From Symsagittifera roscoffensis (lineage: Eukaryota; Xenacoelomorpha; Acoela; Convolutidae): a stretch of 64,000 nucleotides of DNA. How positions within the stretch are numbered: the stretch's first letter is position 1; every line of letters begins with the position of its first letter. A model generated the notes under the pieces. It worked only from the letters and a program-made list of their open reading frames with translations, was not told the origin of the DNA and searched no databases. Of this stretch, positions 1 to 12,844 are shown piece by piece. Where the stretch lies: the NCBI RefSeq assembly GCF_963678635.1, contig NC_087066.1, positions 60,544,875-60,608,874 of the forward strand. Direction: 5' to 3'. A program made the position numbers and the translations under genes.

Positions 1-417
1 GTTCGTTTCGGGCTTTGGGGCAATTTTCAAAACATACACCACGTTTTTTTCAGAGGACCTCCCACTTCATTACACACTACACTATGTGTGCACTGCCCTC
101 GGACGCATGGGTTTCGCAACACTTGCGATGCAAAAAAACTTATTGTGCTAGAAAATGAAGAAAATAAAAAAAAACAAAGTCAAAAAAATTCTGAAAAGTT
201 ATGTTGAAAACAACTTGAAATAACTTGACAAAAGTTGATAAATTACAGCTACAAAAACTTCATATTTGCATCACATGAAGTTTAAAATAGCCCTTAAAAA
301 ATTACGAGCGGCAACAAAGTTTGGGTCGACACCTATTGAGCCGAAAACAAAACTGTTGTCATAAAAAATTTCATTAAATTTGAAAGTTTTCACGACCCAT
401 TCGAACTGAAAAACATA

Positions 418-494
<77 letters not shown>

Positions 495-914
495 TGCCCT
501 CGAAATTACGCAAAATAAGTTGACTAAGTAGATATAACATAAAGTGACAGTGTTTGAACCTTCAAAAAAAGAAAAAATCTCAAAATCAGACATGGTAAAT
601 TTACAAACTTGTCAAGTTTCAGTTATAGTAAGAACTGGTTAAATTGAGAAAAACCCATGCTTTAAAAAGTAATTAAATAAGAACCCTACCAGATAAAAAA
701 AATTGGCGGATTTTTTAAAAAGATAAGTACAACCTGAAATGGGCTTGAACTAATTACTAGCTAAGTGATAGTACTTTCATTTGAATTTTCAAGAAATTGA
801 GTATGTCAGATGAAAGATCCTCTAGAAGTGACGATCCTGTAGACAAAGTTTACGGGAAAAAGCCTAGTACCCGATAACAACACCCTTGCTTATCGCAAGG
901 GTGAAAATACGATG
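1..914. other. AT-rich non-coding DNA, likely 3' intron or flank of the TPMT-like gene
   Basis: No convincing coding sequence apart from what the assembly gap hides. Since the TPMT-like gene reads leftward from 5468, its last exons should lie in the gap, in this stretch or beyond the left edge. I see no piece that matches the family's C-terminal region here. The only marked structure is the AT microsatellite. Confidence 0.5.
423..492. repeat. (AT)n microsatellite
   Basis: About 70 uninterrupted bases of alternating AT. The Ile-Tyr-rich reading frames across it are artefacts of the repeat. Confidence 0.98.
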
Positions 915-1114
915 NNNNNNNNNNNNNNNNNNNNNNNNNNNNNNNNNNNNNNNNNNNNNNNNNNNNNNNNNNNNNNNNNNNNNNNNNNNNNNNNNNNNNN
1001 NNNNNNNNNNNNNNNNNNNNNNNNNNNNNNNNNNNNNNNNNNNNNNNNNNNNNNNNNNNNNNNNNNNNNNNNNNNNNNNNNNNNNNNNNNNNNNNNNNNN
1101 NNNNNNNNNNNNNN
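915..1114. other. Assembly gap (200 N)
   Basis: Exactly 200 undetermined bases, a size commonly used for gaps of estimated or unknown length. It interrupts the third recognisable exon of the TPMT-like gene. Confidence 0.99.
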
Positions 1115-1200
1115 AGCAGGACTAATGAGGTATTTGGGGGAGAACTCGAACAAGTCTCCACAGTATATCTTCATAGTGACGACCAAGTTCCCAATATAGG
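1115..1200 (-). CDS. TPMT: TPMT-like methyltransferase, exon 3 (partial, runs into gap)
   Basis: Read on the minus strand, the segment ends in MKIYCGDLFEFSPKYL and then enters the gap. In the TPMT family a short strand followed by an acidic 'GDfF/dl' loop comes about 17-20 residues after the exon-2 region, and this piece has that pattern (KIYCGDLFEFSP). The 5' edge is uncertain because several weak AG acceptors are possible and the open frame continues to about 1231. The Asp in GDLF belongs to the SAM-binding region of the family. The remaining C-terminal half of the enzyme is not visible. Confidence 0.6.
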
Positions 1201-1632
1201 TCAAAAAGAACGTCGCAAATTTGCAGTTCAACTGAGCCCTTAATCCTTATTCGAACATCTAGAAACCGGCACTAAATTATTTCAAAGGTTGCCTGCCAAG
1301 CTATTTTCCCGAAACTATTATTTTTATTATTATTATTTGTATTGTTATTATGGATTTAGTGTCAAAAACATAAGGGTTATCCCCCTTTTAGTTCATTTAT
1401 CAAAAATTTAGCAAAAGGATGACTGAAAAACAGTAGTGGAAATTGTGCGGATTCTATATAAGGTTCCGGCGTAATGTTGATCTCAAATTTTATAATTTAA
1501 CATTTTTTTCAATGTTTAGCAACAAGGATTACAGAAATTTACATAGTCACATAACATCCTTTCTTCTGTTTTTTTTTTAAGTTTAGATTGGAAACTTGGT
1601 GCCTGAATTGTGTTCTGCGTGTTTGTGAACAC

Positions 1633-1720
1633 TTTTCGAAGCCTGCGATTGGTTGTTCTTTCAGGTCCAGATTTTGCTCTTTGGATAGCAGCTTAATTGC
1701 TTTCTCGTTGCCTTCTAAGC
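1633..1720 (-). CDS. TPMT: TPMT-like methyltransferase, exon 2
   Basis: The minus strand has a good acceptor (TGTTTTAG) ending at 1721. Joined to exon 1 the codon ATA-G|GC is completed, and the peptide runs IIGLEGNEKAIKLLSKEQNL. This matches the TPMT family stretch where SAM motif I (GhtVvGvE) is followed by a helix and 'EQNL' and then 'EEPI' (here KEQPI). The Glu after Gly-Leu is the residue that binds the SAM ribose in this fold. The donor is less sure: a GT at 1632-1631 (after GFE-AA) is the simplest choice, but the frame stays open to 1539. Confidence 0.7.
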
Positions 1721-4700
1721 CTAAAACACTAGCATAATACATTTGCCCTTCTGAAGCCATCTACTATTCTTTTTTGTTAGTTACTTTTGTTTAGCTGGTT
1801 TAGAACATTAATACACAGGTAAAGGGGACACCTTACGAGCTGTTCAGCTACTAACAGAAACGAAACACAATTGTCCGCCTGCTTAAGAAAAACTTGTACT
1901 TTTTTGTTTATTTTCTAGTAATTTTAGAAGCACATCATGATTGAATCAAATCATTGAACTCATTATATAACCAAGCCTGCACCAACTTATACCATCTCAG
2001 TAAGAATCTTCTCAAATCTGAAGTAGCATCTAACATGTAATGAAACATGATGTATTCTTCTGTATTTTACGCAGACATTTCACTTCATTCACTATGGAGA
2101 TAAAACTGGCGAGATAACCATGCGATCTGGTTTTAGTGCATCAAAATAGGGACTGAGAACTTAATATACCATTGCGCGCAAACAGACAAAAACAGTCTCA
2201 AAATTGTCAGATGGCAAATCCCTTGCAGCAGTAGTTAGCACGCAGCTTCACTTTCAACCTTGACACTAGCAATGATTATAAAAAACATGAAATTATTCAA
2301 AAATGGCATAGTGCTGATTTAAATTATCGGACAAAACTAATGAAAGTTGAAATATACAACGCGTTTTTCTCATACTGGCTTGATTTTAGGAAAAAAATAA
2401 TAAAGCAAACTTTGCTTAGAAGTTTGGCATACTTAATTAGGTGCAATTTATTTTTGGCTTTTCGTCAATGAAAATTTAAGCAAAAGCCATTTGTTCAATT
2501 ACAGACAAAACTATATTTCAGTGAGCCTCTTACGTAGATCAACAAAATTTAACAGGGGTATAATTCACAACTTTGTATATATAAATTTATTTTCGTTTGA
2601 TGGCCAAAAAATTTCATTTTTACTATATAAAATACCCATTTAAAAAGTTTGCGCCCCTTTTGGAGATTACACAATTCTTTAATTTTGTTGACCTACATAA
2701 AAGGTTCACTGAGATGGGGTTTGGATTGACTTAAAAGCCGAAAATAATCGTTTTTTGGATAAAATTTTGGGGCTCGAATTTCGAAAAACAAATTGCACTA
2801 TATTAACTGTTTGAAATCTAAGCAAGATTTGTCTCCAACATTTTTTGTCTAATTTCAAAACAGTTTGAGAAAAACGCGTTTTAGATTTCAAGTTTTCTTT
2901 TCATTTTGATCGGATATTTTAAATCAGCGTTGTATTTATAAATACTGAATGTGACATCACTTCATTGGTTTTTTGCAACCCAAAATGAAAAAGCCAAAAT
3001 AGAAAGCGTATAATGTAAAAGTTGATATTAGCCAAGTGACATCGCCAAAAATACTACTCAATTTCAGCAAAATGATCTTCATCGCCATTCCAAACCACTT
3101 ACTTCTAAACCGCCCAAATAGTTTGAAGCATTCATGAAATATCCAACTTTTCATACAGGTACATTAGAGAAGATCTCGGAGCATAGACATTAAAGCAAAA
3201 TCCGTAAAGAGAGTTCAGAATGTACCAAAGTATTTTTTGTTTAAAATTTCAGATCCGATTATGAGACACTTGCTACAGCCTGTGTAATGAATGATTACTT
3301 AAATTTTGGAAATAAAAACTGTTCATCACTAATAACTTATTAAGTTTCGTGAACTCGGGCTTCAAGGTGAAGCTGAAAAGGTCTTCATCATATATGTTGC
3401 AAGAAACATTTTCAAGGCGAGCTAAAAAAAAATTGGGCAAAAATCGAGAAAAAAAAGACGCATCCAGAAGAAAAATATTTCATGATCTCAATCTGAGCGT
3501 ATAATATAGAAGTTAGTTATTCAAGTTTCTAGGAAGTTGCGAAGAAAATTTATAGCAAAATCTGTTGAGCGAAAATTCTTCAAGTTTCTAAGAAGCTGTG
3601 GAAAAAATAATAGCAAAATTTCAATAAACCTCTTAGCATATAACTTAAAAACAGTAAAAGAACTTCCGCCAACAAAACAAAACTAAAGAGCAAAACAGCA
3701 AAACAAAAAAGTAAAAAGTCAATCAGAAAATTTTGAACCCAGCAGCCACAAAACCATTTCAAATACCATAAGCGAAAATGAGCAAGTATAGCTGGTTGGT
3801 GTGCATGTAAGCTGATAGTTCTGACAACAGTAGATTTCGCAAAATTTTTTTAAAAAAAATAATCGAACACAAAAATAGCCTAACAAGCGGCCATGACAAT
3901 AATTTTAAACAGTTTGATCTGAAAAGAACGCAAAAATTGGAAGCACGTGAAATTGAACACAAGGCGAAGCGCAGCTTTTCACTACTCGCGAGAAAAACAT
4001 AAATGATAAGCTTTAAAAAATGGACTGCAAAAACTGCGAAATTTTCATGTTTATCAATAAATTCAGTACCCTTCTCTAGCGCTCTTTGATTCATAAAAGT
4101 TCATTTAACAAACCCGAACCAGGCGAAGGTAAATCACAAAAACTTTCAAAGAAAATTGCAATTATAGAAATTAAAAACTATTTGAAATGCAATTTTGTGT
4201 CACTTCAAATTTTACGCTATTTCTGAAATGCGGCAGATTTCTTTTACAATTTTAGAAGCCAACTCAAACTGGGAGTAAATTTGCACCCATACAAACACTC
4301 TAAATTGAGTTAGTGTCTCCATGACAAAGGCATAGTAATTAAGCAGATGCTTTCGATGAAAAAATATCTAATAAGGTACAGGAGACCACAAAAACTGCAA
4401 GTTTCAGAAAAAATTGAATAAGATTTTTGAAATTAAATTTCCCATATACATATATGCACAAAACTCTCAGATTAAATTTACTTTATATTATGATAATTTA
4501 TTTCAATAATTAGGATTATTGGTGGGAAAACGTATTAGATTTGATAAATTTATCTTCGTCTTTTATCTTGGTTTCATGTGAAAATTTCAGTCATTGCTCA
4601 GAGGCCTCTAAATTTATTGTCACACAGCTTTCAAACTCAAATTTTAAACGTCGCCCAACCCCCCCCCCCCCCTAAGCCCCGCACTCGCATAAAAACGTTA

Positions 4701-5269
4701 CTGTATTTATTATCACCCTTCCAAATTATGCAAAACGAAAATTTAGACAAATTTTTGATAATTCAAAACCGATTTTCAATTTCAGACAAAATTATTTATA
4801 TCAGACAAAAAATCCAGTCTGTGGAAAATAAGCCGGTAACAAAATTGAGCAAACGTAACATAGACACAACACTTAAGTTTTTCCGAAAAAAAATCAAAGA
4901 GATCTTCGAAAGAAACTGCAATAAGATTTGTATATAGCACCTGTAAATAGCACGCAAGCAATTACAAAAAACGCAATTAATTACGAAAAATTTTTTTTTA
5001 GAGATATTCAGTCTTCTTTTTTGAAATGATCGAAAAACACATTTAAATATGCTTCAAATCAGTTAAACAGATCATTCAAATAAATTAATATAAAATATAG
5101 TGTTAATCAACGAAGCTAACAGCGAAGAATAATCATTCTCTCTGATAGATATTAAAATCAGAAAAAATCATACTAACTATTCATGATACTGAGAATTTTT
5201 TTTTCTAACTCGCAATTCATTAAATTCATTCTTGCCCGCATAGCCGTGGTGTGAACAAAACTACTTAAC
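1721..5269 (-). other. Intron 1 of the TPMT-like gene
   Basis: Bounded by GTTAAGT (minus strand, from 5269) and TGTTTTAG (ending at 1721). It is AT-rich with only short chance reading frames and a C-tract at about 4660-4671. I see no nested gene in it. Confidence 0.7.
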
Positions 5270-5468
5270 CTATAATTGTAGCTCCGAGGTCGTGGAAGAA
5301 CTTTATTTCCAGTGCTTTTCCACACAGTGGGATGAAAATAGCGGCAGTCTTGTCTTCGGGTATGATTTCAGACTGAAACTTCAGAATGAACGGATTCAAT
5401 TCCTGCCGGTGAAAAGCCGGAGAGTCTGATTCTTCCCACATTCCATTCCAGCGTTCCAAATTGGACAT
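5270..5468 (-). CDS. TPMT: TPMT-like (thiopurine S-methyltransferase family) exon 1
   Basis: This exon encodes 66 codons plus one base, starting at the ATG at 5468-5466 (MSNLERWNGMWEE). Family hallmarks in order are the N-terminal ERWNxxWE segment, the FHxxxxNPxLxK substrate region (FHRQELNPFILKF), and motif I (IPLCGKALEIKFFHDLG), whose PLCGK loop binds S-adenosylmethionine. The exon ends ATAG|GTTAAGT, a consensus donor. Known members are small cytosolic SAM-dependent S-methyltransferases acting on aromatic and heterocyclic thiols. The open frame extends upstream to 5507 without an ATG, so an extra 5' exon is possible but not needed. The gene spans an intron of about 3.5 kb and runs off the window. 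Confidence 0.85.
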
Positions 5469-7249
5469 TACTGTTCTCGAAACGCACTTTATTGACAAAC
5501 GGGACAAACTTCATTGGATTTACAAAACTATGATCCAACATTTTTGTAGAGCAGATGAAAGATTATAGTGAGATACTTTAACTTTCTTATCGCAACTTTC
5601 GTTGCTCTCATAATGCACTGAAAAAACTTATTCTCCCCCTGAAATGGCGGTAAAGAAGTGTTTATCACAAATTCAGATTCAAAGCAATCAAGAATTGATG
5701 TCCAAGAAACCAGAGGGACTTAGATCCCAAAACCTCGATTGTATTGACATGGGATTAACAACACACTCGACTTCAAAAATGTTATGAATACGGTAAAAAC
5801 TCAACAATTGGTAGGCTCTTTCTTTCCCATGTGAATAAACCCAAAACGTGCACAACCGCTGATCTCATTCTATGTATGAAGTTTTTTACACAGCGCAGAT
5901 GTTCTTTAAGCTTAAAATTGAGATGATCCAATCCATTATAAACCGCGCATTAGATTTTCAAAAAAGAGCCTGAAAATCAATTGCGTTTGTAAATAGGCAA
6001 TCATATTGTTTTTTTTTTCAGCTTGACTTCGAAATGATGTTCATTTGTTTTGACTTCACACTACCCGAACAGCCTACTAATCCAAAGGTGAACTTCATTT
6101 CAGTCTCGGGTCCAATTTACATCAAAACACTCTAATGTGCAAAGACAACAGAAGAAAAGAGTAAATTTGAAATTCATCCTGGGAGACCAGATCTATCGAG
6201 AATGCTTTAAAAGCTTTCAAGCACACGTCGGCTTTATAATTCGAAATTAGCATACTCTTTGTTCCATTCCACAGAAAGCACTGAATTGAAAATAAAAGAT
6301 CAACTAATTCTTTTTAAATCGATCAACATTATTTCATCTGAACTTAAATATTAAATAAAGTGCTGATTTAATCGATTTTTCCAGTGTTTTGATTTTCTTT
6401 GCTTTAATCGTTTTTTTTTTTTCAGGGAACAGTTTATTCGTCCTGGGTGCTCTAATTAACGTTTTTCTTTTAAAATTAATAAGACTAGTGTAATAGTAGT
6501 CTGATTACTTTCAATCGATTAACGTTTAACAAAAACACCTATTTTGCTAAAACTTCGACCATACAGGAGATTTTTTCTTCTAGGGTGTTTTGAGCAATAA
6601 TCAAAAACTTTGCTCAAAAGACAAATTTTAGAAAATAGAATCACCTTAAAACAAATATTTTGTGCTAAAGTCCTCTTTTTCGAGAAAAAAAATCAGAATT
6701 CGAAATACAAAGAACGGATTCAGTCGATTTCAACTTAAGATGAGAGCGTACAGCCAAAAGCCATGAGATTTGGGTATAACAGAAGTAACCAGATTTGGGT
6801 ATAAAAAGCGAAGCCCTGAATGTTCAGACTGCCTTTTAAGGTCTATAGAGCAGAGTTCGCTTTGAAAAACTGCATTGAAAAAAAAATCGAATCAAGATGA
6901 GTAATTTCGATCAATTATAGACAATCATCAGGCTGAAATGAAGCAAAAATTCAAGCGTACAAACCTATGTACCTCGTAAAATACAAAATTATGAACAAAT
7001 AACAAAACAAATAGCGAAAAAACGAAACGCAACATACACACGATGTTAAAAAGATCCTCAAACGACATATATAGAAACGAGACTGCTCGTACCAGGTCAA
7101 AGCCCTGAATGTTCTGACTGCATTTTACGGTCTATAGAGGGGTAATAACATTAAAAAAATAAATGTAACAAAAGATTTTTTTTTTAATTTGAGGTTTTTG
7201 TAAAAATCATCCCCCCATACGCCATATAAAAAACAAAGTGATAGACTTC
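5469..7249. other. AT-rich intergenic DNA, no gene seen
   Basis: This should include the promoter and 5' UTR of the TPMT-like gene just right of 5468. A short sequence (AAGCCCTGAATGTTC...GGTCTATAGAG) at about 6811-6855 recurs at about 7100-7140, so a small dispersed repeat is present. No coding potential is recognised. Confidence 0.6.
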
Positions 7250-7890
7250 GCTTCTAGTAACAAATCAATTATGGCAAATAAGCTTCCTTCATCCAATTTG
7301 GAACATTTTCTAAGACGGATAAAATCTCCTCTTACGCGTTAATAGCGCGAATTATTTCGCGCGTTAATTGTCCCAAATTGGCAAAAATGGCAACTTTTTA
7401 ACCGACATAACTTCACGAAACATGATCACAGGTGAAATATCTTTTCAAAATTAAGCTCAGGACAACAATACTTTTTGAATGATATTTAAAAAATCCGTCC
7501 AAAAGGGCTAGTTAAAAAGTCAAAAATTTGTCTGAAAAAAAAACACCGAGCACAATAATCCGTTACTTTCGTTACAAAAAAAAACGGAACAAATTTCACT
7601 CCTAAGTAACGTAAGAATTATGACAAATAGCTTGCTACAACCAAATTTGAACGAATTCTAAGACGCATTAAATCTCCGCTTACGACGTTATAGCGCAAAA
7701 TATATCGCGTTAATTGTGCCAAACTGGCCATCTTTAAACTCCATAAATTTTTGAAAAACAATCACAAGTAAAAAATCCTTTTAGATTTGAGCGCAAGACA
7801 GCAATACCTTTCGGATGATAACAATTTTTTTGACAAAATTGGCTTGTTAAAAATGCGAAGTTTGTCTGGAGGAAAAGACACCCCACCCCG
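7250..7890. repeat. Old, diverged tandem duplication (two units of about 345 bp)
   Basis: Unit 1 (about 7250-7560) and unit 2 (about 7600-7890) share a series of aligned landmarks: AATTATGGCAAATA/AATTATGACAAATA, TTCTAAGACG, AAATCTCC, CTTACG, TAGCGC, CGCGTTAATTGT, then TTTGTCTG followed by ACACC. Many substitutions and small indels separate them. No protein is encoded consistently in either unit. Confidence 0.7.
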
Positions 7891-10800
7891 CACACAAATC
7901 GAAAGTAGGAGCAATAAATTAGCTATTGTGTAGTCGTATACTGCGAATAACTAATAGAATTATTTCGCATGATCTGCCTGTTAACATATAAACACGTTCA
8001 ATACTAGAGGGGGCCCACAGCGAAGCTTCAAAAATTAGCTAACAACAGCTGAAGTTACGTAAAGTAAACTTTTTCAGTCGATTGAAATGATATTGATCGA
8101 TTGGAAACTAGCAACACACTAATTTAAAAACTCGTTAGTCTTATGAACACTTATGAGCCTTCTTTTAAGCAGTTTCCCCGTTTTACATAGTTGATACAAA
8201 AACCAAATAAATCTTAGCAGAATACGCAGAACATGCAAACACTGTAATAAATGAAAAAACAAATTTCGATAAAATTTTTTTAGTGATATGATATAATAAG
8301 TGGTAATTTTGAGTATAGTGCATGCATTACACAGAGACAAAGTTGCACTTCGCATAAAAAAGCAAAATATGACCGATAACGCTACTGGTAAAAACTGAAT
8401 GAGTAAAACTTTGAGTCTGCAAAAGTTCTTAAGTGACGCACGCCAATTATGAGCCTACATAATTGCTAAGTGACGCAAGCTAACTATGACGCATTAGCAG
8501 TACCAGTCAATTTGAAAAAAAAAGAAATTTACCAATTAACATGCCTCAATTTATAGAGCGGACGCATTTTAACTAGTATACGAAAGATTCATTAAAAACA
8601 TCCGACCCTGCCCAGGTTCGAACCCTCTCACTTTGCTGCTGGTCTCTACCTCTACGCTACAGATCCATGATACCTTAAAGCTAAAGTGCTTTTTGTAATA
8701 TATTAGTATTTGTTAATATCCTTAGCATTGGCTGTACCTAATAGCTGGTTATTAATCAAAATGAACACATTTTGTCGCAAAAATATTTGCGTCGCAACAA
8801 TATTTGTGACTTAGATTGGAAAAGAAGAGAGTTCATACTATAACACAAGCTTTGCTTGTGAAAACAATGAAAACTTTAAAACATAATATACTAATTTCAT
8901 TTTCAATCACTTGTACATGCTTCTAAGATAGTTTTTGTGAATACATTTCTCTGCCAGATAAAAAATTATTCAAAAATTCAAGTTTTACACTTCTTTTGCC
9001 AAAAATTTTGGCTTTTGAAATAAATTAAAAACACTGTTCGAAGATCAACAAAGAACTCTCCAGCTATTTAACTTGAACCTGCCACCTATTGTAATATGTT
9101 TTTTACAGCATCCATTTGTAGCAAATTTTCTTCATTTTCTTCGAAGCGAATCAAGAAGTTTCAACACTAGTTGATAGTAATTTCAGGCATACAAAGGTAT
9201 AAAATACAAAACAGATTGGGTTTGACATCGCTAAAACTCAGACAGCTTCTCTCGACAGAAAATTGAGAAATATTTTTGGAATCACTGCTGAAAGGCGCTT
9301 TTACATGATATCACACTAGAATTTTAACCGGAAAAATCATGATTGCACACTAGAAAACAGTTTTCATACTAGCTTAAATGGCGAAAATGAAATCGACCCT
9401 AAAATATAGTTCGTTCAAATCATAAAAATATCTGGTCAAAATTCATCAGACCAACAACTTTTACCAACAAACTAATATAAGCTTTAAAATATTTATTTTT
9501 GAAAAAATCTTGAGCAAATTCGAAATCAAATCTCTGTTTAATGTTATAACTGGAAGTTTCAGTTGTCATAAAATTTTGTAAATCGTAATTTTGCGTACAA
9601 CATAAATGATGAAGTTAAAAATGTAAACTGGTTACTTTCTATTTGCACACTAGTAGTTTACGAGACTAACACTGATTCATGCTCATAATGCCACTATTCA
9701 CGAATGTATTCGCTGTGAAGCGAGAGTTCGCTACTTCCCAACGATAATTTCGAACTCAGATATACGAATAATTACCAGTAATGAATAGTAGCTTTTAGAG
9801 CACTAGCAAAATATCACAGTTTACGAATATTCAGAAGTTACGAATTCGAGTTGTCGTCCAACCCACGATGGAACTCAAATCACCGATTTCTCAATTGGAA
9901 TACGCACACCGCCACATTTATTACCGCCATTTTCATGAACTATTTAAGCCGAGTTTTTGCGTTCACAAAATTAGCGAAAAAAAAAGAGTTTCAGGAAGGT
10001 TCAACAATGCGTTGCTTGAGCCTTGTGAAAAATATATGGGAAAACTCTTGCTGAAAAATATAAGCATTCTGCATAGATTCCCAAAAAATTGGATGATATT
10101 TCTTGTAAAAAAACGTACCCTACAGCAGATAATGTCCAAATACGTAAAATAAAACTTGGGGCTTTTTTTTAATTTCCCCCACCTGCGAAGTGAAAATTTC
10201 TTTCACATTGTCGCATTGTTACTAGAAAAGACTTAAATTGGCATAAAAACTAATTATGACGTCACAAACATTTTTGATTCACAAACTCACATACCTTCTA
10301 AAACCACTTGTTGCCCAATAAAATTGACATATTGCTGAAATAATTGCAAAATAATGTTCAACAAATTGCAATACACGCCTTCTCTCTACATTTAATCGAA
10401 AATCCGTTCTAAAAATCTCCAGAAACGTTTAAATCAGCACTCACTGCCGGGTCAATGACGTTTTGTAGCATTACCATTCAGTTAACAAAATGAACAATTA
10501 ATTTACTGAAGGAAAAAATCATCAGGTAAGTGAGCCTAATATTAGTTTGACCATTTCAGTTCTTACACAAAGCTCACATAGCAGCATGAAAATCTAAATG
10601 TGCCACGACCTCATCAAAGTGATTACTGGTTTCAAATCATAAGAACTTCTTCAACTGTTCTTTTTGATCCGATCACTTTTGTCATCGGGTGTTTTAGTTT
10701 TTTTTCTATTTTCCACGCAAAATCAGGTACAAATAATCCACAGGTACAGGACGGATATTCAAAATGCTAACATGCTCATAATATGTCTATTGCAAAATTT

Positions 10801-11225
10801 GCAACAGACGGGACCAAAAGACGTGTCCAAGAAATGAGTCTAAGAAAAAAGTAAAATTATGGGAAAAAACTCTAGTACCCGGTTGTAATTCACTTGCTTT
10901 CGAAGTGTAACAAATTTTTGATCGACAAAAACACATGATCAAAGCACTAAGTTTACATCCATTGTGACTGCTTTGAAAAATATGAAATAATTCAGGTCTA
11001 TTTTCGAATCAACTCAAAATAGTTCAAAATTTCATCACTGAAAAATTCAGCTTATTATAACTTAAAAAAACAGACTTGAACTATTACCATAACAAAAAAT
11101 AACATTTTTCAAGCATTCCATTCAAATATCGAAACTTTGAATCCATTCGTGTTGAAGTTTCCAGGCGCTCGAGAGATGTCACTTAGAATTAACTCAAATA
11201 TATTTGAAAGCATACTCAAATATAT
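7891..11225. other. AT-rich intergenic DNA
   Basis: Apart from the tRNA-like sequence at 8600-8672 nothing functional is recognised. Two overlapping short frames at about 9850-10150 have no family resemblance and low-complexity composition. Confidence 0.6.
8600..8672 (-). repeat. tRNA-like sequence with A and B boxes (SINE head or tRNA pseudogene)
   Basis: On the minus strand TAGCGTAGAGG (RNA polymerase III A-box-like, at 8659-8649) is followed about 25 bases later by GGTTCGAACC (B-box-like, near 8624-8614). The flanks do not form a proper 7-bp acceptor stem, so I do not call a functional tRNA. Confidence 0.45.
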
Positions 11226-11645
11226 TTGGGGCGGATCTAGGATTTTCTCGGGGGGGGGGGGGGGGGGGGCGTATTTTCGTCGACCTTTTTTTAGGTCGCC
11301 GCCAAATTGACTTTCCGAGCTCTCCTAAAGCAGTAAAAAGAGGCTGTTTTGCCCATAATTTCTGCGCCGCAGGCAAACTTTTGAAAAAACAGGACACTTT
11401 TTTGGGCACTTTTTGAAAAAATTTGACCAAAAAAAATTGCGTTCTTTTTTGGCGGGCGCTCCCCCTAAAAGTTAGTATATATGGGCGCCAAAGGCGCGAT
11501 TAGAAAAATTTTAGGGTCAGTCTGCCAAAAATGGATTTCTTAAAAAGTACCAAAGCGGGGACCCTTTGGGTCGTCAGGGGGTCGAACCCCTGAGGGGGGG
11601 GGGGGGGGGGGGGGGCGGACGCCCGCCCCCCTAAATCCGCCCCTG
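11226..11645. mobile_element. MITE-like element with CAGGGGCGGAT-type ends
   Basis: The left end reads GGGGCGGATCTAGGATTTTC and the right end reads CCTAAATCCGCCCCTG, an inverted repeat of about 15 bases. Ends of the form CAGGGGCGGATYYAG are typical of hAT-related non-autonomous elements in several animal genomes. Two long G runs (11250-11269 and 11594-11615) lie just inside the ends. No transposase is encoded. The left CA is missing and I could not define an exact target duplication. Its right part is copied in the neighbouring 4.1-kb duplication. Confidence 0.6.
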
Positions 11646-12777
11646 TTTGAAAGCTTTATAAAGTTCGCGAAAATAATTGAAGGCTATTAGAGCTTTCACA
11701 CATTATCATACTTGAAGACTTTCAGATTCTCATTTGGAGCTAACAGAAAAACTTCAAGCGCGATATCGAGCAACTCAGCTTGGAAACATTTCAAGTAAAA
11801 AGCAAGTTGAAACGGAGCTTTGAAAAAACTTGCTTGTTTTCTTTGCTTGAATTATGTTGCTAAGAGTTAACTATTTTAAGCAAGCTCATAAAGCTATTTT
11901 GAGGTAGCATTCAACTATTTAAAAATGTTTCCACAGCTTGAATTGGTTCGCATAAAGTTGAAAATTAAAAACATACCAGCGTGAATAACGCAAAAGTAGC
12001 TCAGAAAAAGTGCCACAAAGAAAAAAAAACAAAGGCAAAAGTAGCTCAAAAAAGTGACACAAGGAAAAAAACATAAGAAGTAAGCCTTGAAATATGAAAC
12101 TTCTGCACTAAGCGGGAATCAACCACCAATAACGAAGCTCCTGTTCAGATGTAGTACCGGTGTAGTTTCTTCGTAATGATTGCATTGAGAGAGCGTTTAA
12201 ACAGTGTTCGATCTTCAGTGTACCTTAGTAAGCGAAAGACTGAGAAAAGCGAAGTCGCAAATGCTAAATAACAGGGTAAGTCGCCGGGTCTTCGCATCTG
12301 CACCATTGACAATACTTAAACACTAATCACCAAGCTCCTTTCTTTTCTGAAATTCTTTTGATGGAAGTCATTTCAAAGGTCTTTTCAAGTTTTCATGTTT
12401 AAACTGCAGTAAAGATGTCAGCGTGAGCGGGTGAACAAAACTTGACTGATTGTTACATACAAATATCCGTGTGAAAAATTTTTGAACTGTTTTATTTTGT
12501 AATTTCACGAGAGGGTGGGAAACTGGAAAAGAGCCCCCACCAATATAGCAGAGATAACAGATGCCTCTAAGTTGCCAATGCTATGCAACAAGTGCCACCA
12601 GATGAGCGTTTTACTTCAGAGCTGGGTTAGAAAAAAATGCACAGTATAATATTACACTACACTTGCAAGCTCCAGTAAAGCTTCAAAAATAAAAGTTCAA
12701 CGCATAAAAAGAGCCAACAGAAATAAAGTGAGCTAATAAAAAGTAAGATAAGATTTGAATAAGTAATACTTTTACTA

Positions 12778-12844
12778 GGTGTCGGATGCGAACCAGGAAC
12801 TCGAGATTTGGAGTCTCACGTCCTTCCCTCTCAACCACGGACAC
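12778..12844 (-). repeat. tRNA-like sequence, copy 1
   Basis: On the minus strand GTGTCCG...GACAC can pair at the ends, TGGTTGAGAGGG resembles an A box, and GGTTCGCATCC matches a B box closely. A GAGA-CTCCAAA-TCTC hairpin would present a CCA anticodon. The T-arm and acceptor are too short for a normal tRNA, so this is probably a tRNA-derived SINE fragment or pseudogene. Confidence 0.45.

Noticed and set aside
271-593. Open frames encoding long Ile-Tyr repeats
   Set aside because: They are translations of the (AT)n microsatellite in two frames, with no conserved flanks.
4578-4937. 119-residue frame on the plus strand
   Set aside because: Low-complexity, crosses a C run, lies in the intron of the TPMT-like gene on the opposite strand and resembles no family.
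8600-8672. Functional tRNA gene
   Set aside because: A and B boxes are present but acceptor and T stems do not pair properly. The same applies to the sequence at 12778-12844.
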